From the NCBI GenBank assembly GCA_966674685.1, contig CBKWJC010000012.1:1-64000 (forward strand): a stretch of 64,000 nt of DNA, given 5' to 3'. A model generated the notes under the pieces. That model was not told the DNA's origin, did not search any database, and saw only the letters and a list, made by a program, of their open reading frames with translations. The position numbers and the translations under genes were made by a program. The stretch comes from Thainema sp966674685 (lineage in GTDB: Bacteria; Cyanobacteriota; Cyanobacteriia; Phormidesmidales; Phormidesmidaceae). Positions 26,730-33,900 of the stretch are shown here, one piece after another (the stretch's first letter is position 1; each line of letters opens with the position of its first letter).

Positions 26730-26771
26730 AAAACCGGGTCAGCACCTCAGCAGAGCGCTGACCCGGTTTTT
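26730..26771. terminator. Bidirectional-type hairpin terminator
   Basis: AAAACCGGGTCAGC (26730-26743) and GCTGACCCGGTTTT (26757-26770) form a 14-bp stem with A and T runs on both sides. It lies 65 bp after the stop of the minus-strand membrane protein gene. The rest of the 345-bp spacer 26491-26835 shows no gene. Confidence 0.75.
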
Positions 26772-26835
26772 AGGACACGTTTATTGATGCCAATCTACTT
26801 ACTCAATGATTCACCTGATCGACTTCAAACGTTGT

Positions 26836-27510
26836 CTATGTGGTATAAGTCCGAGGCTTGCGAGCACCGACAGTTGCACCGATCAATGCGGCCACTAGTC
26901 CCAGCAGAGAACCTAACAGAAAAGACCATGCTGCTCTAGCTGCATTAGCTGAATACTGCTGTGCTTCTTGAGGGCTAATATCAGGAATTGCCGCACCTGG
27001 ATTCGTTGGAGAAATACCACCTGGTTCTTGAACTTGGTTGAAGACTTCACCTGCATTAGAAGCAATAATGCCAAAGGTACCGGAGATGCCGCTAGCGAGT
27101 AACCAAAGGCTGACTGCGATCGTAGTTGCCCACAAAATTGTGCCGTTTAGCATGGCAGTTTTCTTGTTCATCGGGCCACAGGTACTTGCCATCAACCAGC
27201 TTCCTAAAAAGAGAGCGATAAACAAGCTGATAATTGACCAAATGCCGACGCCTAAACCAATTGCACCAGCATTGGTGCTGTCGCTGCCAATGGTGAATCC
27301 AACCGATGCGCCAAGCGCACTGAGTAAAAGCTGAGCCGCGATCGCAACAAAAATGCCTGCTAGGATTGGACCCCAACGGACACGATCATGATATTCAACA
27401 ATGGGGTTGCCCGCAGTCATGCGGCTGGCGTCATAAGGCGGATTGGTATAGGGTGCATTGGGGTCGTAGGGCTGATTGGGGCGGTCATTTGAACGTTCTG
27501 TATAGGCCAT
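26836..27510 (-). CDS. Four-helix membrane protein of unknown function
   Basis: The 224-residue protein has a Pro/Asn/Tyr-rich cytoplasmic N-terminus (PNQPYDPNAPYTNPPYD) and four hydrophobic helices: WGPILAGIFVAIAAQLLLSALG, an IWSIISLFIALFLGSWLMA segment, TILWATTIAVSLWLLASG, and WSFLLGSLLGLVAALIGATVG. I do not recognise a named function; similar proteins accompany stress genes in cyanobacteria. The ATG at 27510 is supported by GGAGGA in minus-strand sense; the frame is open to 27591. It sits between two DUF2382 genes and may be co-regulated. Confidence 0.75.
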   Translation of the reverse strand: MAYTERSNDRPNQPYDPNAPYTNPPYDASRMTAGNPIVEYHDRVRWGPILAGIFVAIAAQLLLSALGASVGFTIGSDSTNAGAIGLGVGIWSIISLFIALFLGSWLMASTCGPMNKKTAMLNGTILWATTIAVSLWLLASGISGTFGIIASNAGEVFNQVQEPGGISPTNPGAAIPDISPQEAQQYSANAARAAWSFLLGSLLGLVAALIGATVGARKPRTYTT

Positions 27511-27850
27511 TCTTCCGATTCCTCCGGTTCCTTTTGATTGGGTTAAAGTCTCAGACTTGTTGTTCACGCAGTGAAACACGATGAAACACATGTGAACTTT
27601 GGTGAACTTGGCAGAAGTCTAAATGTTTCTTCAACCTTATGAATTTGATGAAAATTGGGACTCTACCCTGCGGCGGAAGCTGTTATTTTTTCGGGCTAAT
27701 AAAGAGTGTCGAAAGGAATACTTGTCTGCTCTACTTGACAGACGCTTTGTGACAGCGAGTTATTTCCATTGAGCGATGAAATAGCTATTTAAAGAATCGA
27801 CAATTATGGGATGCAATATCAGCATCAACCTCACTTAACACTTCATAACT
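27511..27850. other. 340-bp divergent spacer
   Basis: This spacer should carry promoters for the membrane protein gene (minus) and the DUF2382 gene (plus). A 50-codon frame at 27623-27772 lacks a ribosome site and is not called. I could not assign promoter boxes with confidence. Confidence 0.35.
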
Positions 27851-28861
27851 ATGGCGCTCTTCAAAATTGATGATCGATATCCGGATTATAAAAACCGCTT
27901 CTTTGACGGAAAAGATATAAAAGGCTCTGCGGTTTATACTCATCCACAGGATGAGAAAATTGGCAGTGTCCATACTGTTTTAGTTGATGAAGCTGATCGA
28001 ATTCGCTATTTGGTGGTCGATACAGGTTCTTGGCTATTCAGCAAAAAAGTTTTGTTGCCTATTGGTTGCTGTGTCGATCAGCCAAATCGCGATCGCAGTT
28101 ACGCAACTGACTTGACCAAGGCTCAGGTACAAAACCTGCCTGAATACAAGGATGAGATGGTAGCAAAACCAGGTGATGCTGCCCGTTCACCCAGTCAGGC
28201 TACTCATGCGCCTGATCGAAACCGATCTGGGTCAGCTCACCACATGTCTAGCGTTGAGGATTCATTGCCAGTAGAGTTATCGGTGCCTGTAGAACAGGCG
28301 GGACTGAAGGGCTACCTCCCGCTACAGTCCACGACGCAAACGAACTATCGGTCTACCGCTGTGGAGCCTGCTGTTACCCCCCCTGCTGACTCTATACCGC
28401 TATCAGGAACTGTTGTTCATGATGAGCAACAGCAGCATCCTTCCGTAGCCCATGACCCGGATCATCATCGAGTGCAGCTCTATGAAGAGCGCTTAATTGC
28501 AGATAAATATCAACAAAAAACGGGTGAGGTAACCATTTCGAAGCGGGTTGAAACACATCAGACGGAGACTTCTTTACCCTTGCGTAAGGAAAAAGTCATC
28601 ATTGAGATTGAGTCAATCGGTGGCGTAACCCGTGTCAATACCCCTAGTGGCCATGTGCAAAATGGGGAATCGGTACACATGGATCTGTATGGAGAGCAGG
28701 CGAATCTACGTAAGGAACCTGTTGTATATCAAGAAGTCAATATTCGTAAGGAAGTTGGGACGGATGTCGTGACGGCTCGCGAAACGCTACGTCGTGAAGA
28801 ACTGGATATCCAACCTGAAAAAGCTCCTGATCCAGGCAATCGCTCGAGTCAATTGCGATAA
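27851..28861 (+). CDS. PRC-barrel and DUF2382 (YsnF/AvaK) stress protein, paralogue
   Basis: The 336-residue protein has the same layout as the minus-strand gene at 25543-26490. The N-terminal PRC-barrel has VHTVLVDEADRIRYLVVDTG and SKKVLLPIG. The C-terminal DUF2382 has QLYEERLIADKYQQKTGEV and TLRREELDIQ. The linker (residues about 115-190) is different, rich in Pro/Ser/His. The pair arose by duplication and inversion around a membrane protein gene. Likely stress-induced by analogy with YsnF/AvaK. Confidence 0.88.
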   Translation: MALFKIDDRYPDYKNRFFDGKDIKGSAVYTHPQDEKIGSVHTVLVDEADRIRYLVVDTGSWLFSKKVLLPIGCCVDQPNRDRSYATDLTKAQVQNLPEYKDEMVAKPGDAARSPSQATHAPDRNRSGSAHHMSSVEDSLPVELSVPVEQAGLKGYLPLQSTTQTNYRSTAVEPAVTPPADSIPLSGTVVHDEQQQHPSVAHDPDHHRVQLYEERLIADKYQQKTGEVTISKRVETHQTETSLPLRKEKVIIEIESIGGVTRVNTPSGHVQNGESVHMDLYGEQANLRKEPVVYQEVNIRKEVGTDVVTARETLRREELDIQPEKAPDPGNRSSQLR

Positions 28862-28875
28862 CTAAAAGCCTGGTA

Positions 28876-28978
28876 GTATCAAGCCTGGTTGAAAACCCAA
28901 CTATATTGCTTATGAAATGTTCGAGCCGCGAACGTTTCATAAGCAATATAGTTGGGTTCTTATACGCAGACGTGATAT
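28876..28978 (+). repeat. Palindromic MITE-like element, family 1, copy B
   Basis: A 103-bp element with the same ends as copy A (TATCAAGCCTGGTTGAAAAC and TTCTTATACGCAGACGTGATAT) and a 30-bp stem with one G:T mismatch. It starts 15 bp after the stop codon of the DUF2382 gene. Confidence 0.85.
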
Positions 28979-29002
28979 GAGATAGCCAAAATCAAACAAT
29001 GC

Positions 29003-29039
29003 TGAAGGTTGCGTTCGGCTCAGCCGAACGCAACCTTCA
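29003..29039. repeat. 18-bp perfect hairpin
   Basis: TGAAGGTTGCGTTCGGCT at 29003-29020 and its exact complement at 29022-29039. No T-tract follows. It lies between MITE copy B and a second repeat. Confidence 0.75.
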
Positions 29040-29092
29040 CACGGCTTTGATGCATTGCGCTGTGCTAGCGCTAATATTGCCCACGTCAGTTT

Positions 29093-29183
29093 CTAGCATT
29101 TTTAACCTCGTGGAGTACGAAAGCGTTTCTCTACCTCCAGTAGGGAAACACTTCCGTACTCCACCAGCGCAGGAAACGCTGTA
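29093..29183. repeat. Palindromic repeat, family 3 (GTGGAGTACG type), copy 1
   Basis: An element of about 90 bp with ends TAGCATTT and AAACGCTGTA and an inner near-palindrome GTGGAGTACGAAAGCG.../...TTCCGTACTCCAC (29110-29164). A second copy lies at 33168-33260. Confidence 0.7.
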
Positions 29184-29305
29184 TGGCTATCGACTTATGT
29201 AGCCGTAACTTCAAGAATCGGTATGAGTTTATTTGTCGTGACGTATTCACTTGGTGAACGCATCACGGCAAATCATAAATTAAATTCGTTCAAACAAATT
29301 TAATC

Positions 29306-30406
29306 TTATTCATCAAGCTGCCATAGCTCTGTCGTGTATTCTTCATCTAGTACTTTTGGGGGTCGCAGCAGCAGCACTAATCGTCCTAATAAAGGAACTT
29401 GTGGTGTTTCATTAAACCACTGAAGCTGTAATTGATTGTCTGAATCTATAGCAAAATAACCATCTTTATCCCACTGCCGTTGGGAGCGATCAATGAGTAG
29501 TAAAACTGATTCTGTTTTGCCAGGTAGTTCTAGTGAAAGCTGATTGCTTTGAGCTAACAGAGCAACTGGATCTTCTGCATTGAGTACAACTTGCCAACCG
29601 GGCAATGGTACCCAAGCACCGCTGCCCGAGAATTTAATGACTCGAAAATTGCCGTCCTCATCAGCGAGGGGTACGGCTTTATAGTCATCTACGCTGAGCG
29701 GCCACTCGCCTGCTACGGGAACGATGCGCGGTAGCTCGTCCATTTCTTCTAAACGATAGATCGGAGGGCGGGGGGCTTTTTTAGGCTGACTAATGGCGGG
29801 AGTCAATTCCAGCAGCAGCTTTTCAATTTCTTGACGGGCGCGATTGCTGTGGACAAACCGTAATCCCTGAGCAATGAGTCGCGATCGCGCTGGCAGATCT
29901 TCTGATTGACGCGCTAAACGCCAGTACCAGTAAGCAAAGGCATCTCCTGCATGGTCGCTGAAGCCCTCTGGAAGGTCGGTGCGCCAAGAATAGTCTTTCA
30001 TAGCCTTGGCTAGTTCATGCGCGTCATCTAGATCCAGCCCACGATTGACAATCAGCTCTGCGGCTTTGGCACGATCGGTTTGCGACAAAATTCTAAGCTC
30101 ATACAGAATATCGCTACCTTTCTGCTCAAAATGCGATCGCGTTTGGTCAGAAATTCCAGCCGCCACAATCGACTGGAAAACCTGCATACCAATAATCACC
30201 TGGTTCTGCTGAATAGGCTCAAAACCCGTTTCTTCAAAGATACGTTGAGGTGAATAGCCTGTTTTTTGCAGCGCTTGGCAAGCGTGCCCCCAATCGACCC
30301 AATTACCTTGTTTTCGTCGTAGGGATAATATTAAGTTATCTGCATCAATATCTAGATTTTGATCAGAACTTTCAGAATTCGGAGTATTAGCGGGTTGGTC
30401 AACCAT
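29306..30406 (-). CDS. raf1: RuBisCO accumulation factor 1 (Rubisco assembly chaperone)
   Basis: The 366-residue protein matches Raf1, which dimerises and clamps RbcL dimers to build the RbcL8 core before RbcS binds. The N-terminal alpha-helical domain (WVDWGHACQALQKTGYSPQRIFEETGFEP) and helical region (SWRTDLPEGFSDHAGDAFAYWYWRLARQ) are followed by a linker near residue 210 (KAPRPPIYRLEEMDELPRI) and a C-terminal beta-rich dimerisation domain (VPLPGWQVVLNAEDPVALL). It is full length. The rbcLXS operon is not in the window. Divergent from the glycoconjugate locus. Confidence 0.93.
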   Translation of the reverse strand: MVDQPANTPNSESSDQNLDIDADNLILSLRRKQGNWVDWGHACQALQKTGYSPQRIFEETGFEPIQQNQVIIGMQVFQSIVAAGISDQTRSHFEQKGSDILYELRILSQTDRAKAAELIVNRGLDLDDAHELAKAMKDYSWRTDLPEGFSDHAGDAFAYWYWRLARQSEDLPARSRLIAQGLRFVHSNRARQEIEKLLLELTPAISQPKKAPRPPIYRLEEMDELPRIVPVAGEWPLSVDDYKAVPLADEDGNFRVIKFSGSGAWVPLPGWQVVLNAEDPVALLAQSNQLSLELPGKTESVLLLIDRSQRQWDKDGYFAIDSDNQLQLQWFNETPQVPLLGRLVLLLRPPKVLDEEYTTELWQLDE

Positions 30407-30920
30407 AGCAATGATGGATTAGTCAGGCGATGTCCAATTCTCTATTCTGCGGGAAAGCGTCAGACTTGACACAGAAGTTGGCTAAAAATTAGCTGGCTTG
30501 CCACATGAAACCAGACGCGCTGCCTTGTTTTCCGCGTTTTCTACATAAGTTCCCGCAAAAGTATAAGCGGAGGACACACTCTGCACTTCAAAGAGCTTTT
30601 GTAAAAGATGTCTATTGTTCGGCTGATTTAATTGGTGGACGGGGCTGATTTTGCCTTGATTTCACTCGGTCTGTTCAAAATGGGCAAAGTCCTACAATCC
30701 CTAATCCATGCCAGCTTCATCCATCTGCTGACTTTTATAAAGGTTGAGTAAATACACGTAGAAGAGCCTAGCGTTCATCCAAATCGTTCGGCAAAACTGT
30801 AGTTGCATCGATAGGGAGATTAACGATCGACAATAGGTTGTACGACTTATCCGTACAAATGCGATCGCAGCTAGCCTAAATCAGGTTGTATCCCTCGGCG
30901 TGTTGTCTTACGGTTAGCCA
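30407..30920. other. 514-bp divergent spacer
   Basis: The spacer lies between raf1 (minus) and the PHP-like gene (plus), and must hold both promoters. No ORF, hairpin or repeat of note was found. HIP1 octamers occur near 30860. Confidence 0.4.
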
Positions 30921-31805
30921 GTGGAACTAGACGAAATGCCACAGACGGATTCACTTCATCCCAGCAACGCATCATCTGAGTCAAAGCTCATTGTTGCTGA
31001 TGCCCACGTACACATCTACGACTGCTTTAATCTTGATCAGTTCTTAGATGCCTCTTATCAGAACTTCAGCCAAATTGCGTCCGATCAGGAAAATAAAACA
31101 CAATTTCTCGGTATTTTGTTCCTCACTGAAACGATCCGCGATCGCTATTTTCAGAAACTCGCCCAGATTGCTGCGGGTAAATCTACGGAAGCGCTAACTC
31201 AAACGTGGCAGTTCCGCCCTACTGGCGAAGCGGAATCGCTCTACGCCTATACCGAACAGGGACAAGAACTCTGCTTGATCGCCGGACGCCAAATTGTCAC
31301 GGCTGAGAACCTAGAGGTACTTGCGCTCGGAACAGCCGAGTTGTTTGATGACGGTCAGCCCATTGATGACGTCGTGGATGCCGTTCACCAAGCAGGTGGT
31401 TTACCCGTCATTCCCTGGGGATTCGGTAAGTGGATCGGTCGTCGCGGTACAGTTTTGGCCGAATTACTGGAAGCTGGACAGTCAACTGTTCTACTGGGGG
31501 ATAACAGCGGTCGGCCCCTATTTTGGAAGCGTCCTCCCTACTTTAAAGCCGCTGAGCAGAAAGGTCTTTGTGTCTTACCCGGAACCGATCCGCTGCCCTT
31601 TACCTCCGAAACGGATCGCCCCGGTAAGTACGGCTTCATGATGCGGGTTGCAATTAACCCTCAAATGCCAGCCGCCAGCCTCAAGCAGGCCCTAATGAAT
31701 TCCCCCACCTCTCTAAAGACCTACGGTTCGTTAGAGTCCCCGGTTCGGTTCGTTCGAAATCAGATTGCGATGCAGATCACTAAGCGACAAAGGAGAAGCG
31801 CATGA
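30921..31805 (+). CDS. PHP-like metal-dependent hydrolase domain protein
   Basis: The 294-residue protein starts its domain with VADAHVHIYDCF (residues about 26-37), the metal-binding H-x-H motif of PHP or amidohydrolase proteins, and later has GTDPLPF near residue 223. Between them lie segments such as LCLIAGRQIVTAENLEVLAL and AGGLPVIPWGFGKW, typical of PHP polymerase-histidinol-phosphatase-like TIM barrels. The first in-frame Met may not be the start; MPQTDS at 30936 is an alternative. It overlaps the next gene's start by 4 bp (ATGA), so they are translationally coupled. Substrate unknown. Confidence 0.65.
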   Translation: MELDEMPQTDSLHPSNASSESKLIVADAHVHIYDCFNLDQFLDASYQNFSQIASDQENKTQFLGILFLTETIRDRYFQKLAQIAAGKSTEALTQTWQFRPTGEAESLYAYTEQGQELCLIAGRQIVTAENLEVLALGTAELFDDGQPIDDVVDAVHQAGGLPVIPWGFGKWIGRRGTVLAELLEAGQSTVLLGDNSGRPLFWKRPPYFKAAEQKGLCVLPGTDPLPFTSETDRPGKYGFMMRVAINPQMPAASLKQALMNSPTSLKTYGSLESPVRFVRNQIAMQITKRQRRSA

Positions 31806-32398
31806 AAGCATTAGTTATTGCCCCCCAACCCTTTTTCTCCCCCCGTGGTACCCCCTTTAGCGTCTACTATCGAACGCTAATTACAGCCGAACTCGGAGCC
31901 GAAGTCGATCTCTTGACCTACGGTGAGGGCGAGGATATTGACATTCCTGGCGTCCGGATGATTCGGATTCCTCACTTTCCCTTCCTCGGTAGCGTCAAAA
32001 TTGGGCCTTCTAAGCTAAAGCTGTTTCTAGATGTTTTCATTGTGCTGTGGACGATTGGCCTGCTGATTCGTAATAAGTACGACCTAGTTCACGCTCATGA
32101 AGAAGCAATCTTTATTTGCCCCATCCTTAAACCTATTTTTGGTTTTAAGCTAATTTATGATATGCACTCCAGCCTGCCAGAACAGCTCACCAACTTTAAG
32201 TTCACGACCTCTAAGACGTTGATCAATGTCTTTAAGCGGTTAGAGGATTGGTGCCTGCAAGCAGCAGATGCAACGATCACGATTTGCCCCAGCTTGTATA
32301 ACTATGCACTTAGCATTGTCGATGATGAAAGCAAGGTTTGCTTAATCGAGAATTCCATCTTCGATGATGTCCAAATCCGCAAAAAGCCAGCTAACTAA
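31802..32398 (+). CDS. Glycosyltransferase family 4, N-terminal half (split gene)
   Basis: The 198-residue protein starts MKALVIAPQPFFSPRGTPFSVYY and continues through the first Rossmann domain of a GT4 enzyme (YDLVHAHEEAIFI, LIYDMHSSLPEQL, ADATITICPSLYNYA, KVCLIENSIFDDV). It stops at the point where the interdomain linker should start. The second half of the fold is encoded by the next ORF, 82 bp on and in another reading frame. Alone it lacks the nucleotide-sugar site. The two ORFs may be a split enzyme of two chains or a disrupted gene. Confidence 0.75.
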   Translation: MKALVIAPQPFFSPRGTPFSVYYRTLITAELGAEVDLLTYGEGEDIDIPGVRMIRIPHFPFLGSVKIGPSKLKLFLDVFIVLWTIGLLIRNKYDLVHAHEEAIFICPILKPIFGFKLIYDMHSSLPEQLTNFKFTTSKTLINVFKRLEDWCLQAADATITICPSLYNYALSIVDDESKVCLIENSIFDDVQIRKKPAN

Positions 32399-32480
32399 AA
32401 TACTGGCTCGATTTGCTTAGAATTGATCAATATCTGGTCATATTTACTTTTTGATCAACCCAAAACAAGAAGATTAAGCT

Positions 32481-33140
32481 ATGGTTATTGCTCAACAGAT
32501 CCAGGTCAAAGAACAAGATATTCTCGCCCAAGCTGCAGATAAAAATTTAGTTGTTTATGCCGGGACTCTAGAACCTTATCAAGGCATTCATATTTTAATC
32601 CGTGCATTTAAGTATGTGCTAGAACAAGATCCAAGCGCATTTCTGCTAATTGTGGGTGGTACGCCAGAACAAGTTGATGAATACAAACGGTTGGCAGATC
32701 GGTGCGAGATTGGTCAATACTGCCATTTCACGGGTCGCGTCTTCCAAACGGTAGCAAAGAACTATGCTGACCATGCAGACGTGCAGATTTCGTCTCGAAT
32801 TAGCGGCACCAATACGCCGCTCAAAGTGTATGAGCAGCTTGCACGGGGCATTCCCATTGTGGCAACGAACATTTACTCTCATACTCAGGTATTGAGTGAT
32901 GAGGTTGCTTTTCTGGTTGAGCCAACTGCTGAAGATATGGCTCGCGGTATTATCGCGGCACTGACTAATCCAGAGGAAGCTAATCGGCGAGCAGAGAATG
33001 CACAAGCTCTGTATGAAAATCGTTATTCTCGTCGCGTTTATACAGATAAAATGAAGCGATTGTTTGAATATCTTGATCTGTTTGACGATCGTTCACCTAG
33101 TATTGAACCCAAAAACATGATGGGTATGCTGTGTAAGTAA
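32481..33140 (+). CDS. Glycosyltransferase family 4, C-terminal half (split gene)
   Basis: The 219-residue protein is the donor-binding half of a GT4 enzyme: NLVVYAGTLEPYQGIHILIRAF, FLLIVGGTPEQVDEY, CHFTGRVFQTVAKNYADHADVQISSRISGTNTPLKVYEQLARGIPIVATN in order. A stop codon lies two codons before the ATG, so it cannot extend further upstream. AACAAGAAG is a poor ribosome site 8 bases before the ATG. The coding sequence is intact and not visibly decayed, which favours expression as a separate chain. Confidence 0.75.
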   Translation: MVIAQQIQVKEQDILAQAADKNLVVYAGTLEPYQGIHILIRAFKYVLEQDPSAFLLIVGGTPEQVDEYKRLADRCEIGQYCHFTGRVFQTVAKNYADHADVQISSRISGTNTPLKVYEQLARGIPIVATNIYSHTQVLSDEVAFLVEPTAEDMARGIIAALTNPEEANRRAENAQALYENRYSRRVYTDKMKRLFEYLDLFDDRSPSIEPKNMMGMLCK

Positions 33141-33167
33141 GTCCCTTGTCATTGGAAGCATTGTGAT

Positions 33168-33260
33168 ACAGCATTTTTCAACCTCGTGAGATACGTAGAA
33201 GTGTTTCCCTACCGGAGGTAAGGAAACACTTTCGTACTCCACTAGCGTGGGAAATGCTGT
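33168..33260. repeat. Palindromic repeat, family 3 (GTGGAGTACG type), copy 2
   Basis: A 93-bp element with 9-bp perfect ends ACAGCATTT and AAATGCTGT and an inner near-palindrome (33186-33242) like that at 29110-29164. It lies 28 bp after the split glycosyltransferase. Confidence 0.75.
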
Positions 33261-33463
33261 GGATAAAGCCAGCATTTGCGTATATTGAAAGGCCGTAACG
33301 CCATAATTGCCGCCATGCTGGCTTTGCTTTAGGCAGTTTTCGAGGGTGCAAAGGATGCATGGTGAATTACAGCTAGGATTCTGCCATATAGGTTGGTTCT
33401 GATGAGCTATGTGTTGCCCGAAGCGTGACACATAAGTAGGTTGACATAAACAAGCGCACTTAA

Positions 33464-33505
33464 AAAACCTGGGGAGTGCCCCCTAGGGGGCACTCCCCAG
33501 GTTTT
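33464..33505. terminator. Strong bidirectional-type hairpin
   Basis: A 20-bp perfect stem (AAAACCTGGGGAGTGCCCCC at 33464-33483 with its complement at 33486-33505) with a 2-nt loop, flanked by A and T runs. It could terminate the transcript from the split glycosyltransferase. Confidence 0.8.
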
Positions 33506-33662
33506 ATTAGATATGCATTTGTTTACGTACAGCTACTTAACCCATCGAAACCCATCAATATAAAGTTGGATAAAGTTGGCAGATTACTAGTAGTGCGTAG
33601 TAGCCTGTGATGCTGGAAGCGACCTCATCTGTATTGGATGAATCTGTCTTGAATTGGATTGC

Positions 33663-33863
33663 TCACAGCTTGCACCAAAACCCAGAGGGTTCATTTTACC
33701 GCCGTGATGCGGTGGCAACTAACCGCTTTGGGTTCTCATATCAAGTTTGTGTATAGGAACCCAATTTATTATTTGCGAAACGTTTGCTCCGCAAATGCTT
33801 CACAAATAATAAATTATGGGTTTTCAACCAGACTTAATATCGAGATGCAAGGTGCAAGGTGTG
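33663..33863. repeat. Palindromic repeat, family 4, interrupted by a family 1 element
   Basis: Left end TCACAGCTTGCACCAAAAC at 33663 and right end GGTGCAAGGTGTG near 33850-33862 match the ends of the intact 100-bp element at 44293-44392. The family 1 element (33738-33840) lies between them. Removing it leaves about 98 bp, the expected size. Confidence 0.65.
33738..33840 (-). repeat. Palindromic MITE-like element, family 1, copy C (inverted)
   Basis: A 103-bp element starting ATATCAAGTTTGTGTATAGG and ending TTTTCAACCAGACTTAATAT, the reverse orientation of copies A and B. The stem arms CCCAATTTATTATTTG... and ...CAAATAATAAATTATGGG are imperfect. Confidence 0.82.
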
Positions 33864-33900
33864 CGATTGTGTACTCATCTAGTTGGAGCACTGAGAAACT

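Noticed and set aside
27623..27772. A 50-codon open frame in the spacer before the DUF2382 gene
   Set aside because: No ribosome site, no recognised family, and the spacer has to hold two promoters.
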